Part shown: positions 22,604-32,997 of the stretch, one piece after another | How positions within the stretch are numbered: the stretch's first letter is position 1 | Layout of the letters: the number at the start of each line of letters is the position of its first letter | NCBI GenBank assembly: GCA_002803225.1 | Contig: NXFV01001992.1 | Span: forward strand, 1 to 64,000 | DNA: 64,000 bases | Direction of reading: 5' to 3' | Origin: Gamarada debralockiae | Taxonomy: Eukaryota; Ascomycota; Leotiomycetes; Helotiales; Hyphodiscaceae | Program-made: the position numbers and the translations under genes | The notes under the pieces: model-generated | What the model saw: the letters and a program-made list of their open reading frames with translations, nothing else | The model's database searches: none | Told to the model about the DNA's origin: nothing

Positions 22604-23941
22604 AGAGTTGCGGCCATTACTCTCCGCCCACCTAAGCGAGAACTATGAAAATGACCCCCTAACTTGTATAAACCACTACAATTCAATTAATAATTATTTT
22701 AAGCTTAAATCAAAGTTGTAAATTAATTAATAGTAGCTAATCTACGCACTTCAATCATATCCTCAATTTTGCAAGTCAATTGCTTTGTATAGTGCCGGAA
22801 GTCACATGGGTCTACCTAGTCCCAAAGCTTTTGAAGCTCCCTACACATGTCCTCCTTATTTTTTGGTACATATAGCAATTTTTTCAGCTCTTCTTTTATC
22901 TATCGCTATACCTTCTTAATTGGGTTTAAATCTAGTGAAGAAGGAGGCTAAGAAAACCCTTTGATTCCATGTTGTAGCCTAGGGAGTCGAGCGTTCCTCG
23001 TATATACCTTAGACCCCATCCTTTATAAAGATATACTCTGGACCTAGCTAGTCAAACAACGGGAAAACCACAGGCTATAGAACTTGCTAGAGGTAGGCCT
23101 TAGAGCAAATACCCTTGCGGCTAGGGAGCTTCTCTATAAAGACTAATAGTAACTTATAATCCTAGCTAATAGCACCTTAAATCATGACCGAGAACCTTCT
23201 TGACTAATACACCGACCGCATATAATCTGTATAACGTTTTTCGTCTACCTAGCGTTTAACCTAGATCCTTCTATACTTCCTAACCTCGAAATTAGCTTCG
23301 TCTGACTATATAACCTTCCTCTAGTCTTCTCTAGGCCTATTATTAGTCTTGTATGCTGCCTTATCTGACGTCCCTTACTACCTATGGCTCAAAGCGAAAT
23401 CCAATCGTTTTTTAGCTTGTTTGCGTGATATGTAAGGTCTCGGGCATGTGATACAGCGACGGTAGCCTGCGCGACGCAGTTCTCGACAAATAGTTCTAGC
23501 AGAGGCTTTGACTCCTAGCTAGGCTTTGACCTACTCAAATAATAGTCGGCGCGTTAACTAATCTTTCGCGATATGTTGAATGCAGTGGCGGATCTCATGA
23601 ACAAACATTAAATACGGCTTGTAAACTTTGCCTTTCCGTGATCTGCGGCAGTGTTCTTAGTGTAGAATGTCCCAAATAGTCCGTCGAGAAGCACTGGTCA
23701 GGACGATGTCGCGCTGCGAAAAACCAAGGCGGCTCATACCGCGTATAATTTCGCGCACAGGAGTAGGCCATTCTTCATTTTCTTTCGGAATACAAGGACT
23801 TGACAGGATTATATCACCTCTCTTTGATTTGGTGATAATCAGGTAGAATAGTTGATAAATTAATTAATTTACAAAAGTGTCACAAAACGCGTCGCGTCGC
23901 GATGCTCGCTTAGGTGGGCGGAGAGTAATGGCCCCAGCTCT
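22604..23941 (-). mobile_element. RIP-degraded Tc1/mariner transposon
   Basis: A 1338-base element with 37-base terminal inverted repeats (22604-22640 and 23905-23941, two mismatches; the shared core ATTACTCTCCGCCCACC is identical) flanked by TA at 22602-22603 and 23942-23943. On the minus strand a dead transposase can be read: a helix-turn-helix part (RGMSRLGFSQRDIVL then RRTIWDIL, about 23650-23770), RRAGYRR, YISRKQAKKRLDFAL, VMIxGAIS and the DLNPI motif (22918-22932) of the catalytic DDE/D region. It is full of TAG/TAA codons and TpA, and C-to-T changes explain most of them, as in RIP. Tc1/mariner length and TA duplications agree. Confidence 0.88.
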
Positions 23942-24218
23942 TATATATCTAGCTAGCAGGAGAATACAACCAACACTCGTACGACTTGGGACCAACAGCG
24001 TTACTGACTGTTTCAGGGAAACTGACATAAGAAGAGGCTGCCTGTCCGTCTTTCTAGCGAGCAGAGCACTGGTCCGAACATACAGGAACCGGGCTCCAAA
24101 TATATCAGCCTCAGGCATAATAAATTATCACTATAAACAGCTACTGAATATCCGTGACGCACTGGCCCATTGGAGATTAGTAAATGTCTGACTTTTCTCT
24201 TAAACATTCCACACATCC

Positions 24219-25918
24219 TCAGTTCGCCAATGCTTTTTCGTGCTGAAGCCACTCTCGAACTTCCTCAGCCCTCTTTATCGGCCACTCAAAATAGCTCCTC
24301 ATCCTTGGATCTATATTGGCATGGATCACCTCCAGCCATCTTACCATCCCATTCGCAAACTGCGAAACCTTTCTACCAGCTCGCTCATCTGGGCAAATAG
24401 GAGCTGTCATTGTCTGAACTGCTACCAAGTGCGACAGGAGAAGCTGGCCGACGAGATTAGAGGGATCGATCAAACCTAGGAACTCGGCATGACTTATGTG
24501 ACAAGAGAAGAAAACGGAGCCTTTCAACCAGGCAATGTATGCTAATTGAACGATGTCAGCATTGTTTTCCTGCATCTAAAAAGGGGACTTCGTACCGTCG
24601 CATGGAGATAAGTAAAAACTACGAACGAGTTCTAACATGCATTCATGCATCTTCTTCTCCGCTTCTCGTTCACATAAGGGCTTAAAGTTTTCCAGTGATG
24701 CGTATGCAGCATCCACAGACCTTAGGTCAACTGCCGGCATGCCTTGCAAATACTGTCGTGTCTTCTCAATCTCGTCATCACTAAGAAGGTTCTGGAACAA
24801 GAACTTCAGATCTTTGCAGCTCATCTGGAGAGGTATTAAAACGCAGCCTCGTACGAAGGTCAGGTATTCAGAGAGTCCTTCGTCTATTAGTGTGGACTGG
24901 TAGACTAGGATGAAGCAGGTTGCTAGCATTGCGTTTCCTTCTTCGAATGTATGCAGACCAGTGGATAAGGCACGGTTGAAAGATTTGATCGCTAGGATGC
25001 GGTGGGAGATGGCGGATTGTGCTAGCTCAGAGGAATGCTGACTTGATGTCGCTTCAATATCAGATGCAGATAAAGCAAGCATTGCATGCAGAAGATAATT
25101 GTACTGAGCAGTAGGTTAAATCGATCCTAAAAATTCCAAGGATGATAAGAGCTTACATTGTGTGCAATACTTGGAATCTCGTGGGTCCAGATAGATTCGT
25201 TACCGATGGGTTTAACAGGATAAGCGTCGTGGATGAAGTGGCGGAACAACCTGAAGTCTCGCATATTAAATACTGGAGTTGATAATTCTACCTGCTGAGG
25301 GATTGTCGGGCTTTTCTTCATAATTTCTCCTGCTTGGTTGATGTAAAGCTCTGGCCATTCACATTTGAGGCAACGCCTAGCACATTGAGTGCATGTTGGA
25401 TGATTCTCTGGACACTATGATACACCTTAGTCTTCCGTCTTGTGAATTGGTGTTAGATATACCTTTATGCGTCGCTTTTTGCAATTGTAACATCCCTTTC
25501 GAGATTTAGTATGACCTTTTCTCAGTAGAGGCTCCAGTTTTGCATCGTCACCCCCTAATGGCTGATGCTCATCATGTGATGTACCCGTCGATTCATAGTG
25601 ATTCCTAGGACTGAGGTAGCTAGGCCTTAAGGCAATAGAGGAGGCGTTAGGCTCCATCTCTTGGTTCCATACATCCACATTCTGTATGAATACCTTTGAG
25701 TTCACTGCTAGTGCCGGAGTCATCGATGCTAAAGATACATGTTTCTCGGGGATATTAGAAACGTGGAGGTCCAGTGTGTCCATCAACCAACCTGAGGATT
25801 CGTCCATATTGACTATAGTGAAGCCGTGTACTCGACTTGAGCCTTTTGAAGGCTGTGAAGATAGATCGTCAAGTGATAGGCCTAGGTAGCAGGCGCAATC
25901 TAGAGAAAGGCCAAACAA
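24219..25918 (-). pseudogene. Zn2Cys6 transcription factor with one in-frame stop
   Basis: Minus strand. Exon 1 ends at 25463, exon 2 is 25414-25157, exon 3 25103-24219; introns of 48 and 53 bases are GT-AG and keep the frame. The start is either 25918 or, more likely, ATG 25657 (MEPNASS...). The binuclear zinc cluster is split by intron 1: GCYNCKKRRIK joined to CPENHPTCTQCARRCLKCEW, giving C-x2-C-x6-C-x6-C-x2-C-x6-C. Downstream is a helical region typical of the fungal-specific Fungal_trans_2 domain, ending in YFEWPIKRAEEV. The only lesion is TAG at 24578-24576, directly followed in the same frame by 118 more codons. A CAG or TGG to TAG change would explain it. The truncated product would lack the last third of the regulatory domain. 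No target is known. Confidence 0.8.
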
Positions 25919-26482
25919 GGTAGTGTTCGAAGAAATCCTGAGGTATCGAAATTATAGGATATCTGTATCGCGTTTGTAGATGCAGAGGCGCAGGGCTCGA
26001 AATGAGGTTGGGAACGGGTGCATCATAGCTGGTGCGGAATCTATTTTCTGCGGGGTTGGCTAGCGCAAGCTATCCTTAACTCTGGTAAGTGCGGCCCAAA
26101 CCACGGAGAAAAGTAATACGGCGCTCGAATCGCACCGACATCAAATGAAAACTAGAAATCTGTTGGTACAGTTAGCTTGCAAACCGCCTTTACCTTTTCT
26201 GCACACACAAATGAACAGGGACCCCTTGCGCTTCTCTAACTCAATCCAGTCCAGTCCGATGACCGCGTTAGAGTATCTCATTAGCTAGAGTCACCTAAGT
26301 GCGCTCCAAACTATTCCCACTTGATGCCAAGGCGACTGTGGCGTAACCTTGCCTACATGTGACGCATCACAGATGCTGTGGCTGAAAAATCCGCCGATAT
26401 CAACCAATCCTCAGGCAGCGGCCCACTTTTCACGTGCGACTCTCACGGAGGTTTTTGGGGGGGTTAATGATGGGATATAAAA
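25919..26482. other. Upstream region of the Zn2Cys6 gene, no other gene
   Basis: No frame or repeat supported. A run of nine Gs lies at about 26456-26464, just inside the right inverted terminus. Confidence 0.4.
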
Positions 26483-26571
26483 TTCAGCTACTCATAATAG
26501 TACTAGTGTACGTGGAAAAAAGTGGGTCACCTTTGAGTGTTCAGAGGTGAAGCCGATTTCGACTGCCACTG
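26483..26571 (-). repeat. Right inverted terminus of the 7-kb block
   Basis: The reverse complement begins CAGTGGCAGTCGAAATCGGC and matches 19524-19620. It is followed by TA (26572-26573). Confidence 0.6.
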
Positions 26572-26589
26572 TATCGCAAGAACTTCTCA

Positions 26590-27176
26590 ACGCTGCTTCG
26601 AGGGATCAATGAGAAGCTTTCAAAGGAAAAGGATAGTATGCAACCCCAAGGCACTAAGAGAGAGCGTGAACGGTTCAGATGGTCTGACCATACACATCGT
26701 GACCAGATTGGATGAGTATATCAGGAGAATTAAATCCATCATAAAGTTGTCTAAACTGATCCGTGAACGTAGATATTGAGGCTCCTATGTTACCCCTACC
26801 AGACTCAAGGCCGCCGTTTCCGTTGTTAGACAGTGCTTCGACCGTGGATGAAGTTGCTGCTTGCGTTGAGAATGATCGAGTTTCACTCGAAAAACTCACA
26901 GGTAGCTATAACGAATGGCAACTGGACCTATACTCGTTTCGAGGAGACATGGGAATCCGCTATCCATCGAGATTCGGCTACACATACCAGTCTGCATATT
27001 GTTGCCGAATGGGAGAACTCGATGGCCTCGGGAAAACGACGGCTGAAATTGCAGAGCGCCCCCGCGGATGGACACATTGCCCTCTTACTCTGCCCAAATC
27101 ACTCACGTCTGTCGAAGGTACCAGTCATTGCATCCGAGCCTTCATGCGAAGAATCGAAGCTGATTATTATTAGATC
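26590..27176 (+). pseudogene. Decayed coding remnant, unknown family
   Basis: Protein-like segments follow each other with frame changes: INEKLSKEKDSMQPQGTKRE then RERFRWSDHTHRDQIG, shifting into DEYIRRIKSIIKLSKLI, then a long frame (26763-27173) with PMLPLPDSRPPFPLLDS and later an Arg-rich stretch. Charged helices with a KRERxRFxW core recall N-terminal regions of fungal NLR-like or HeLo-type proteins, but I cannot name the family. At least one frameshift and stops make it non-functional. Confidence 0.35.
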
Positions 27177-29232
27177 GAAGTTGCCGAACTGATGGTTGGA
27201 AAATTGGGCGTGTTCGATGAGAATTTCAGTCCGTATCAAGATAATGGATTTGTCACATACAGATTTGGCCATCCTCCTGCATGAGATCATGGTACCATTG
27301 ATGACATGAAGATATCTTGGAGGACCCAAAATATTGAGATGACGCAGAGGTACGTAACAACAACCTTATGAAATAGGTCTCCGTCCGCTGAGTTACTGAT
27401 GTGTATTCCGCGCAGATTCTGGATATTTCAACCTATTGTAACCACAGAATACTCCAAATATAGGAGCCGCTTTTATTTAAAGGCTCCCTGCCGCCATGCT
27501 ATGTATGGAAGGCTTCCAAGAGCAAGAACGGCCTTGCCGTCGTTCTTCCGTAGCTAATTACAGCAGATTAATTAAAGAATTAGTTTCAAGCCTGGGTGAA
27601 AATAGTATTCCAGGGTGCCCCATTTAGCTAAGAGTCAAATCGCACTTGGAATGCACTCCACTAGCTGGAAATCAGTCGGCAAATCCATAGAAAACAGTCC
27701 CCAGGGGTCTCATATTACATTTTCGAGAAGGCCGAGACCTCAGAAGAGGAGTTAAACCACTCTCAGTGGAAGACGGGGCGGTTATTCCAGGATGTTTCGG
27801 AAAGACAGTTTTTGGGATAAGTACTTGCGTCGCAGCGCTTTCAAAGTACGTGGAATTCTCGCATCGCCCTCACATGTGCTGACCCCTGTACATGTTATTG
27901 TCCAGGAATCAGAAGGGGGTTTTCATTCCAGCATTGCTTCTAGTTCCTGAAGGATTCTTTTCAGCCCCATATGAAGTCCAACATTATCTCAAAGGGGCTT
28001 AACACACACTAAGAGTTTTGAAGCTGAAATACACTATATCATAATGGGAGTTACAGATGTAATTGAACGATGGCATGCTTTGAACGAATATCTGGAGGAG
28101 TTGCAAGTAGAGGATTCTATGAGCCCCCGACAATATGCGAAACTCCTTTTCGACAATGAGAACTTTTCCAGATCGCAAAAATGCTTCTAGGCCATCGGAT
28201 GCCTCGGCGAGTTTGATGCCAGTATCACGGACAATATTAATCAGCTATTCTTGTTCTCCGAGGCTCGTATAAACCTCTACTTGAACCAAATTTCGACAAA
28301 GAGCTGGATGGGTGAGTCTGATGCCGGACGATAGGCTGTCTCCAAGGAGAATAGTGCAAAAAAGTTGGCTGAGTTCAAGGAACTCGTGAGACAGTTCGAT
28401 GATTAACGCGAAAGCTTAGTGAATATACAAGGGAGATTCAGAAACAAGCTTAAGACCGTGAAGGCTTTGCGAGATGGTGCAAGTTATTTCCTCTTTGTCC
28501 TTGTACAGCAGCAGGGAGGGGTTGCGAAGCAACGATACCACACGCCCCTGGTACGGTCGGCGTAGGGTCAGACAAGTTGTTCGAGGAGTGCTGAGAACCT
28601 GACGCTTCTTTGTACCTTGACTCGCTTCCAGATTGCTGATAACATGGCCAAACAACCGAGGAGGAGAGTTGGTTGGGAGGCTGGCAGCTGGAAAAGGTGG
28701 AGTGTGGGAACCAAATATTTTGTAGAAATCAAGTGGTGTGTAGAAACCACGTAGTGAAGGAGTAAAGAAAGGTTGGGCACTTCACGGAAGAAGTCCACTT
28801 GGCACGAGCGATCCACCATACCCAAAGCAGAATTAGTAGAATCATGGCCCGGCTCGCTCCCCACCAATTTGGGCAGCCGACTATGGCTACCATTTAGTAG
28901 GGAAATTCCCACTGAAATACCATATTAGAATGAAATGGTCACATCCAATTCAGGATATCTCCAAGTGTGACTCATTTTCAATGTTTTTAAGGATCCAAGA
29001 CCGCCAAATTTTAGATGGGCACCACTGTCAGTTGGAGCTGTATGTGGGCAAAATATAGTGGCATTTATAGGACCTAGCTGATATCTAAGGAGCCGAAATA
29101 CAAGGAGGGGAAGAGCTCTCTTATATCACAAAAGAGGTGAAAATACAGGCTATACCTGATTAGACAATTCCAACCAACAACCACCTTAACCCTTTTTCGG
29201 ATGACACAGCAACCACATCTCTTTTCAGGTGG
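27177..29232. other. No intact gene; possible coding scraps
   Basis: A frame from ATG 28045 reads GVTDVIERWHALNEYLEELQ, hits TAG after SQKCF and continues in the same frame (AIGCLGEFDASITDNINQLF...), which looks like a dead gene of unknown type. Other frames on both strands (28416-28912) have no recognisable features. Confidence 0.35.
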
Positions 29233-29422
29233 GCTGCAACCAGTGTTTAACTTTGCCCTGCCTCATCCCTTGACTTCCTCATCCTAGCCCTGCTTAGCCT
29301 TGCCTACACTACAAAAATTATGTGTGAGCCTTCATAAGCCCTGCCTAGGGTCTCGTGTCTTCCTTGGCCAGACCACCCCCTAGGCTAGGCAAGGACGGGC
29401 AAAGTCAAATACTGGCTGCAAC
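29233..29422. mobile_element. hAT-like MITE with 8-bp target duplication
   Basis: The element is 29241-29414 (174 bases). It starts CAGTGTTTAACTTTGCCC and ends GGGCAAAGTCAAATACTG, terminal inverted repeats of about 18 bases with two mismatches. The eight bases GCTGCAAC occur on both sides (29233-29240 and 29415-29422). CAG-type termini plus an 8-bp duplication are the mark of the hAT superfamily. There is no coding capacity. Pyrimidine-rich CCCTGCC and CTTGCC motifs are repeated inside. Confidence 0.9.
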
Positions 29423-30179
29423 TTGTGACGGACTACCTCTAAGCCATAGCAGGCTAAGAAATTCCGCATTCTTCTTTGCATCCCAATCTTCACAAGCGGA
29501 CTTTATAACCATCCTCCGTCCGGTACCCAGACTTCCTCCTCTCTCCCTCCACCATCCTCATCCTCCTCAAGACCCGTTCATCATCTCCGTCTTGTCCTCT
29601 GCAATAGTCTGTCTTTATCTGTATAGCGAATGGTTATCCTCGCTCTCGCTCATTTATCATGAATATCAGCCTAGCCTATGCCAGCGTCATCGGCGGCATC
29701 TTCTCCGTACTCCTGCTCATCAGTAGCCTCCTTTGATTGCCCGCCTCGTGAGGTACCTCTCTCCTCCCATATCAAAGCATCTAATCTACCCACTATATTC
29801 TTCATCGAAATCAGCTCCTCCGGCCATGGAGTCGAGCCGGTGTCTTGGTTCAGCTAATCTATATCATAGGGAGTATATGTTGCTTCAGCTTCCAGAACTT
29901 TAGCCTCTATCTTTTCACCATCTCCCAAGTTGGTCCTCAAGCCGGGACCCTCTTCCATCATCCCACTGCTCGTAGGTCCTCACCTTAGCACTCTCGCAGA
30001 TCTGCTAGGTGTGGCCCTCAGCACCTTTCGGCAAATTCATCGGTCGGCCGGCGTGATAACGGTCCTGCTAGCTGACTTCCATGTGCTAATTGTAGTTGTA
30101 TTAGGCCTACCTCGAACCTATTCGCGGTTATCGTAAGTTCGACGCCCTCCTGCCTGCGTCCAGAACTAATATTTATATA
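29423..30179. other. No supported gene
   Basis: Frames at 29355-29726 (starting inside the MITE) and 29930-30136 are low-complexity and without family features. The stretch may be part of the dead gene whose tail is at 30180-30540. Confidence 0.35.
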
Positions 30180-30545
30180 GTGCGTGCGGCCTAAGCAGCG
30201 CTCGGTCGCAAGTTGCGAGAGCTCCAGCGGAACTTCCTCTGATGAGGAGTCTTCTCAAGACGATCCATTGAGTGAATCGTCTCCCGATCCAGAGTCTTCC
30301 CCTTCATCTGCGAGAAGACTCAGTGCATCTTTGTTATTGGCAAGAAGGCTTTCTCCCGGCCTGCGAAGATGATGGATCACGTCAAGAGCCACTTACGTAG
30401 GGAGCCAGCAGAAACGGTAGCCTCTGGCCATACAATATGCAAGGCCGCGGGGTTGGTTCTCGACAACGTCATACATTTTAAGCATTACGTCTATGTTGTG
30501 CACGGCATCACACTTCGGGAACCAAGTTATGTTAGCTAGAGAAAG
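30180..30545 (+). pseudogene. Remnant of a C2H2-type tail protein (copy 1)
   Basis: A Ser/Asp-rich frame (30184-30372; SSSGTSSDEESSQDDP) runs with a shift into KMMDHVKSHLRREPAETVA, then GHTICKAAGLVLDNVIHFK and YVYVVHGITLREPSYV. The pattern of spaced Cys/His with 'DHVKSHLRRE' and 'VHGI..REP' resembles the C-terminal zinc-finger tail found in fungal FluG-domain/recombinase-like repetitive genes; this family call is tentative. A frame shift and missing finger cysteines show decay. A second partial copy lies at 33840-33925. Confidence 0.4.
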
Positions 30546-30566
30546 GAGCTGCTACAAAATATATAT

Positions 30567-30638
30567 AATTTATTTTTATTTTTATTTTTATTTTTATTTT
30601 TATTTTTATTTTTATTTTTATTTTTATTTTTATTTTTG
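30567..30638. repeat. (TTTTTA)n microsatellite
   Basis: About twelve head-to-tail copies of a TTTTTA hexamer. It creates the artefactual Tyr-Phe (plus) and Lys-Asn (minus) repeat frames at 30493-30841. Confidence 0.95.
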
Positions 30639-31051
30639 GTTTCATTTGGGGCAGTTGGCTCCTGGACGGCCTGTAGGGCTGTAGTTGCATTATAGAAAGA
30701 AGGGAAAAGATCCTTGACCCCTTTGGATACCCTTGATCTCTCGCTTCGCATAACGAGCCGCAATTTCGCTTGCTGGTCTGACTTATCAGGGTTAGAATAG
30801 GGGGGAAAGGGTGGGGGGAGGATTATGGATCGGTTTTGCATAATTCGGTGTCAAAAGGTTGATCTCTTTTCGCATGATTTGCGCTTGTGTATCGTGAAAA
30901 AGGAGATATACTTAATTCTGTCTCCCAAACATGACAACTTGCTTTCGCTGACTAGGACTGAGAGGTCCGTATGGAAGTTCTGACTTTTAATGGGTCCACA
31001 ATAACAAACGAAAAAAGAAAATGGGGTGAGTTTCAAAGCGAAAGCCATCAA

Positions 31052-31938
31052 TTAATTCGCCTTCGCTTTTGTCTTCTCCTTGACTCCAACTCGCTTCCCA
31101 ATCAATTCGCTTTGCAGTCCCTTCTCTAAATCAGCCGCCATGAAGTCCACGCAGTCTTCTAGCGTGGCATAATAACTCTGCACTTGTGCCATTATATTCA
31201 GATAAACTCCAATTAATGGCCAACTTCGGAAAGTTCTGCTCCAAGCCGGCGGAGAGTCAGCCTGTGCAACGAGATTACTAGCAGAAACTTCAGCAGGAGG
31301 GGGGAATTGCGGTGACTCGTATTTAGGAGGCATATTGTTGGCGCAGAAGAGAGACCAGGCGATGTTCTCAGTCGAGTATGATTTGAGAAGTATATAGTTT
31401 TTCTTGTGGTCGGGGTAGAGTGGAACGCTGCACAGAGTCAGCCAATATTTTACGTAACATTTGCCCACTCCATATGCACAGGTTGAGGATAGGCTAAGTT
31501 GGCGATGCTAAAGGAAAGTGGGCTGTGAACTAACTAGTCAAAAATCAGGTGCGGCTGCTTAGGGCTGTCCAGCATGGACCACCCACTCAGAAACCAGCAT
31601 CTTAAAGGCGGCCCGCCCCGCTCTTGCCTTGCCTCGACCGCCGCCTTCACTACAGCGGCACAGATCTCTGGTAATTGTCCCTTTTTGCCCAAGGAGGTGA
31701 GAGCGGCCAAACCAGCTGCATTGACCACCGCATCACAAATTTGAGAGAGAATAGCGGCCTTGATTCCTGCGCTATCGGTACCAGACCCGACCACAATTGA
31801 ATTGATTTTAGACGAGAGCTCAAGAGGGACCTTAGAAGCGGAGCGGACGTACGCGACGACTTCGTGATGGTGGGCTAGGAGGGCGGGAAGCATACGCGAC
31901 CCCACTCGACCTGTGACTCCGAGTAGAAGAACCCTCAT
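31052..31938 (-). CDS. NAD(P)-binding Rossmann-fold protein (NmrA/SDR-like)
   Basis: Two exons on the minus strand: 31938-31535 and 31427-31052. The 107-base intron 31534-31428 (GTTAGT...GTGCAG) completes LIFDY and continues VPLYPDHKKNY, giving 259 residues. The N-terminus MRVLLLGVTGRVGSR holds the nucleotide-binding Gly motif (GxTGxxG). CDAVVNAAG is the usual core strand, LSGWSMLDSP replaces the Ser motif, and the ILLKSYSTENIAWSL region has a Y-x-x-x-K-like arrangement displaced from the classical SDR site. This fits small NAD(P)-binding proteins of the NmrA/atypical SDR type. The substrate is unknown. It is one of two apparently intact genes in a decayed region. Confidence 0.7.
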
Positions 31939-32240
31939 CTTTAGACTGCTATTCGCTTATCAAGGAGGGGATTCTAGCAGAGTGATTTTATAATTCAGCC
32001 ACTTGGCGATTTCTGAGGGTCTCGGCCTTATTATGTAGAATTGAATCGTCAAGAGTTCAACGTACACCGAGAGGACTGATCTTTCGATACCCCGCCTCGA
32101 AATCAGTCGGCGACAAATGAGCCCGTATTATTAGATCATATGTCCAACATGCAGAGTTATCGTTAAAATCCTTATTTCCTCAGCCAGTAGCGTTGCGAAT
32201 ATTTTCCTTGTCGGAAGCCACCGACACTTTCATCCGTGGA
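31939..32240. other. Upstream region, possible coding scrap
   Basis: It holds the promoter side of the minus-strand NAD(P)-binding gene. The final ~110 bases are open in the same frame as sequence beyond the 482-bp element (see findings). Confidence 0.35.
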
Positions 32241-32738
32241 TAAAGTATGGCCCTTGCTATTTCCACTTCACACGAAGCTATTTCCACTTGATATGACCCA
32301 CTTATACGCGATACCGGACATATACGCCGCTCTCATTGGTCCTCTCCCGGCAGTAGTACTTAGTATAGACCAAGAGTCTCCTGGCATAGCATAAGACATA
32401 CTTGTATTTTTGTAAGTTAAAACTCCGTGAATTCATAACTTTATATCTCAATAATTAGCGATCTATCGTGCCCGACGCCTATCTCCTCAAGGGAGGGGAT
32501 CCCCACAAGCCCCTTCGGGTCGGGGGAGCCCCTATCCCCCTTTCGTCAGGCTTAAGGGCGGTCTTTCCAAAGTCAAAAGTCGAGAGGGTATTGAAGTATA
32601 CCTTACGTTACAGTATAGTTTACTATGAAAGCGCAATGGTCGGTGAAAGCAGTGTATATGCCCGGTATCGCATATAAGTGGGTCATATCAAGTGGAAATA
32701 GCTTCGTGTCAAGTGGAAATAGCAAGGGCCTAAAGTAT
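32241..32738. mobile_element. Long-TIR non-autonomous element (MULE- or hAT-like) with 8-bp target duplication
   Basis: The element is 32249-32730 (482 bases). The terminal inverted repeats are about 80 bases with only a few mismatches: GGCCCTTGCTATTTCCACTT at the left and the reverse complement ending GCAAGGGCC at the right. Each arm has the subterminal word CTATTTCCACTT twice. The 8-base flank TAAAGTAT is duplicated (32241-32248 and 32731-32738). Long TIRs with an 8-9 bp duplication suggest Mutator-like; 8 bp also fits hAT. No transposase is inside; the interior has a GC-rich part with hairpins (AGGGAGGGGATCCCC and CCCCTTTCGTCAGG). Confidence 0.88.
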
Positions 32739-32997
32739 TTATGGATTGATCAGACGCTGCCAATCTTTCGAGAATCCTTCAAACCCAAAGTGTCACTTCT
32801 GAATATCCATTCGCTAATGCACTCAGTGGCTTTTGCCAAGGCTCTCCCGGCTTTCAAAACATGTGAAAAGGCGGAGGAGGGTGTTCCATTGCTGAATATT
32901 GAGGTTTGGTTGGGTAGATACTTAACCAAGCTTTCTCAGTCTGTCTTGTAAAAGGAATGCTTCAATATCCATCCAACAATTAGTTGTCATCCTTGAA
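32739..32997. other. Promoter side of the TspO gene, overlapping an older open frame
   Basis: A frame open to 32951 (WIDQTLPIFRESFKPKVSLL...) is protein-like but unassigned; it continues the frame on the other side of the 482-bp element. Confidence 0.3.

Larger units (their letters stand above)
19524..26571. mobile_element. Candidate 7.05-kb TIR-bounded block carrying host-like genes
   Basis: The sequence from 19524 inward (CAGTAGAAATCGAAATCGGC...) is matched in reverse complement at 26571 inward (CAGTGGCAGTCGAAATCGGC...). Similarity continues over about 90-97 bases, including shared TGACCCACTTTTT and GTACACTAG. Both outer ends abut TA (19522-19523 and 26572-26573), as in Tc1/mariner-type insertion. 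Between them lie the SUR7/PalI-like gene, a solo LTR, a dead Tc1/mariner copy and the Zn2Cys6 gene, but no intact transposase. It could be one composite or gene-carrying element, or two independent copies of a family in opposite orientation. The pairing is inference. Confidence 0.3.

Noticed and set aside
30493..30841. Frames with Tyr-Phe or Lys-Asn repeats on both strands
   Set aside because: They are produced by the (TTTTTA)n microsatellite.
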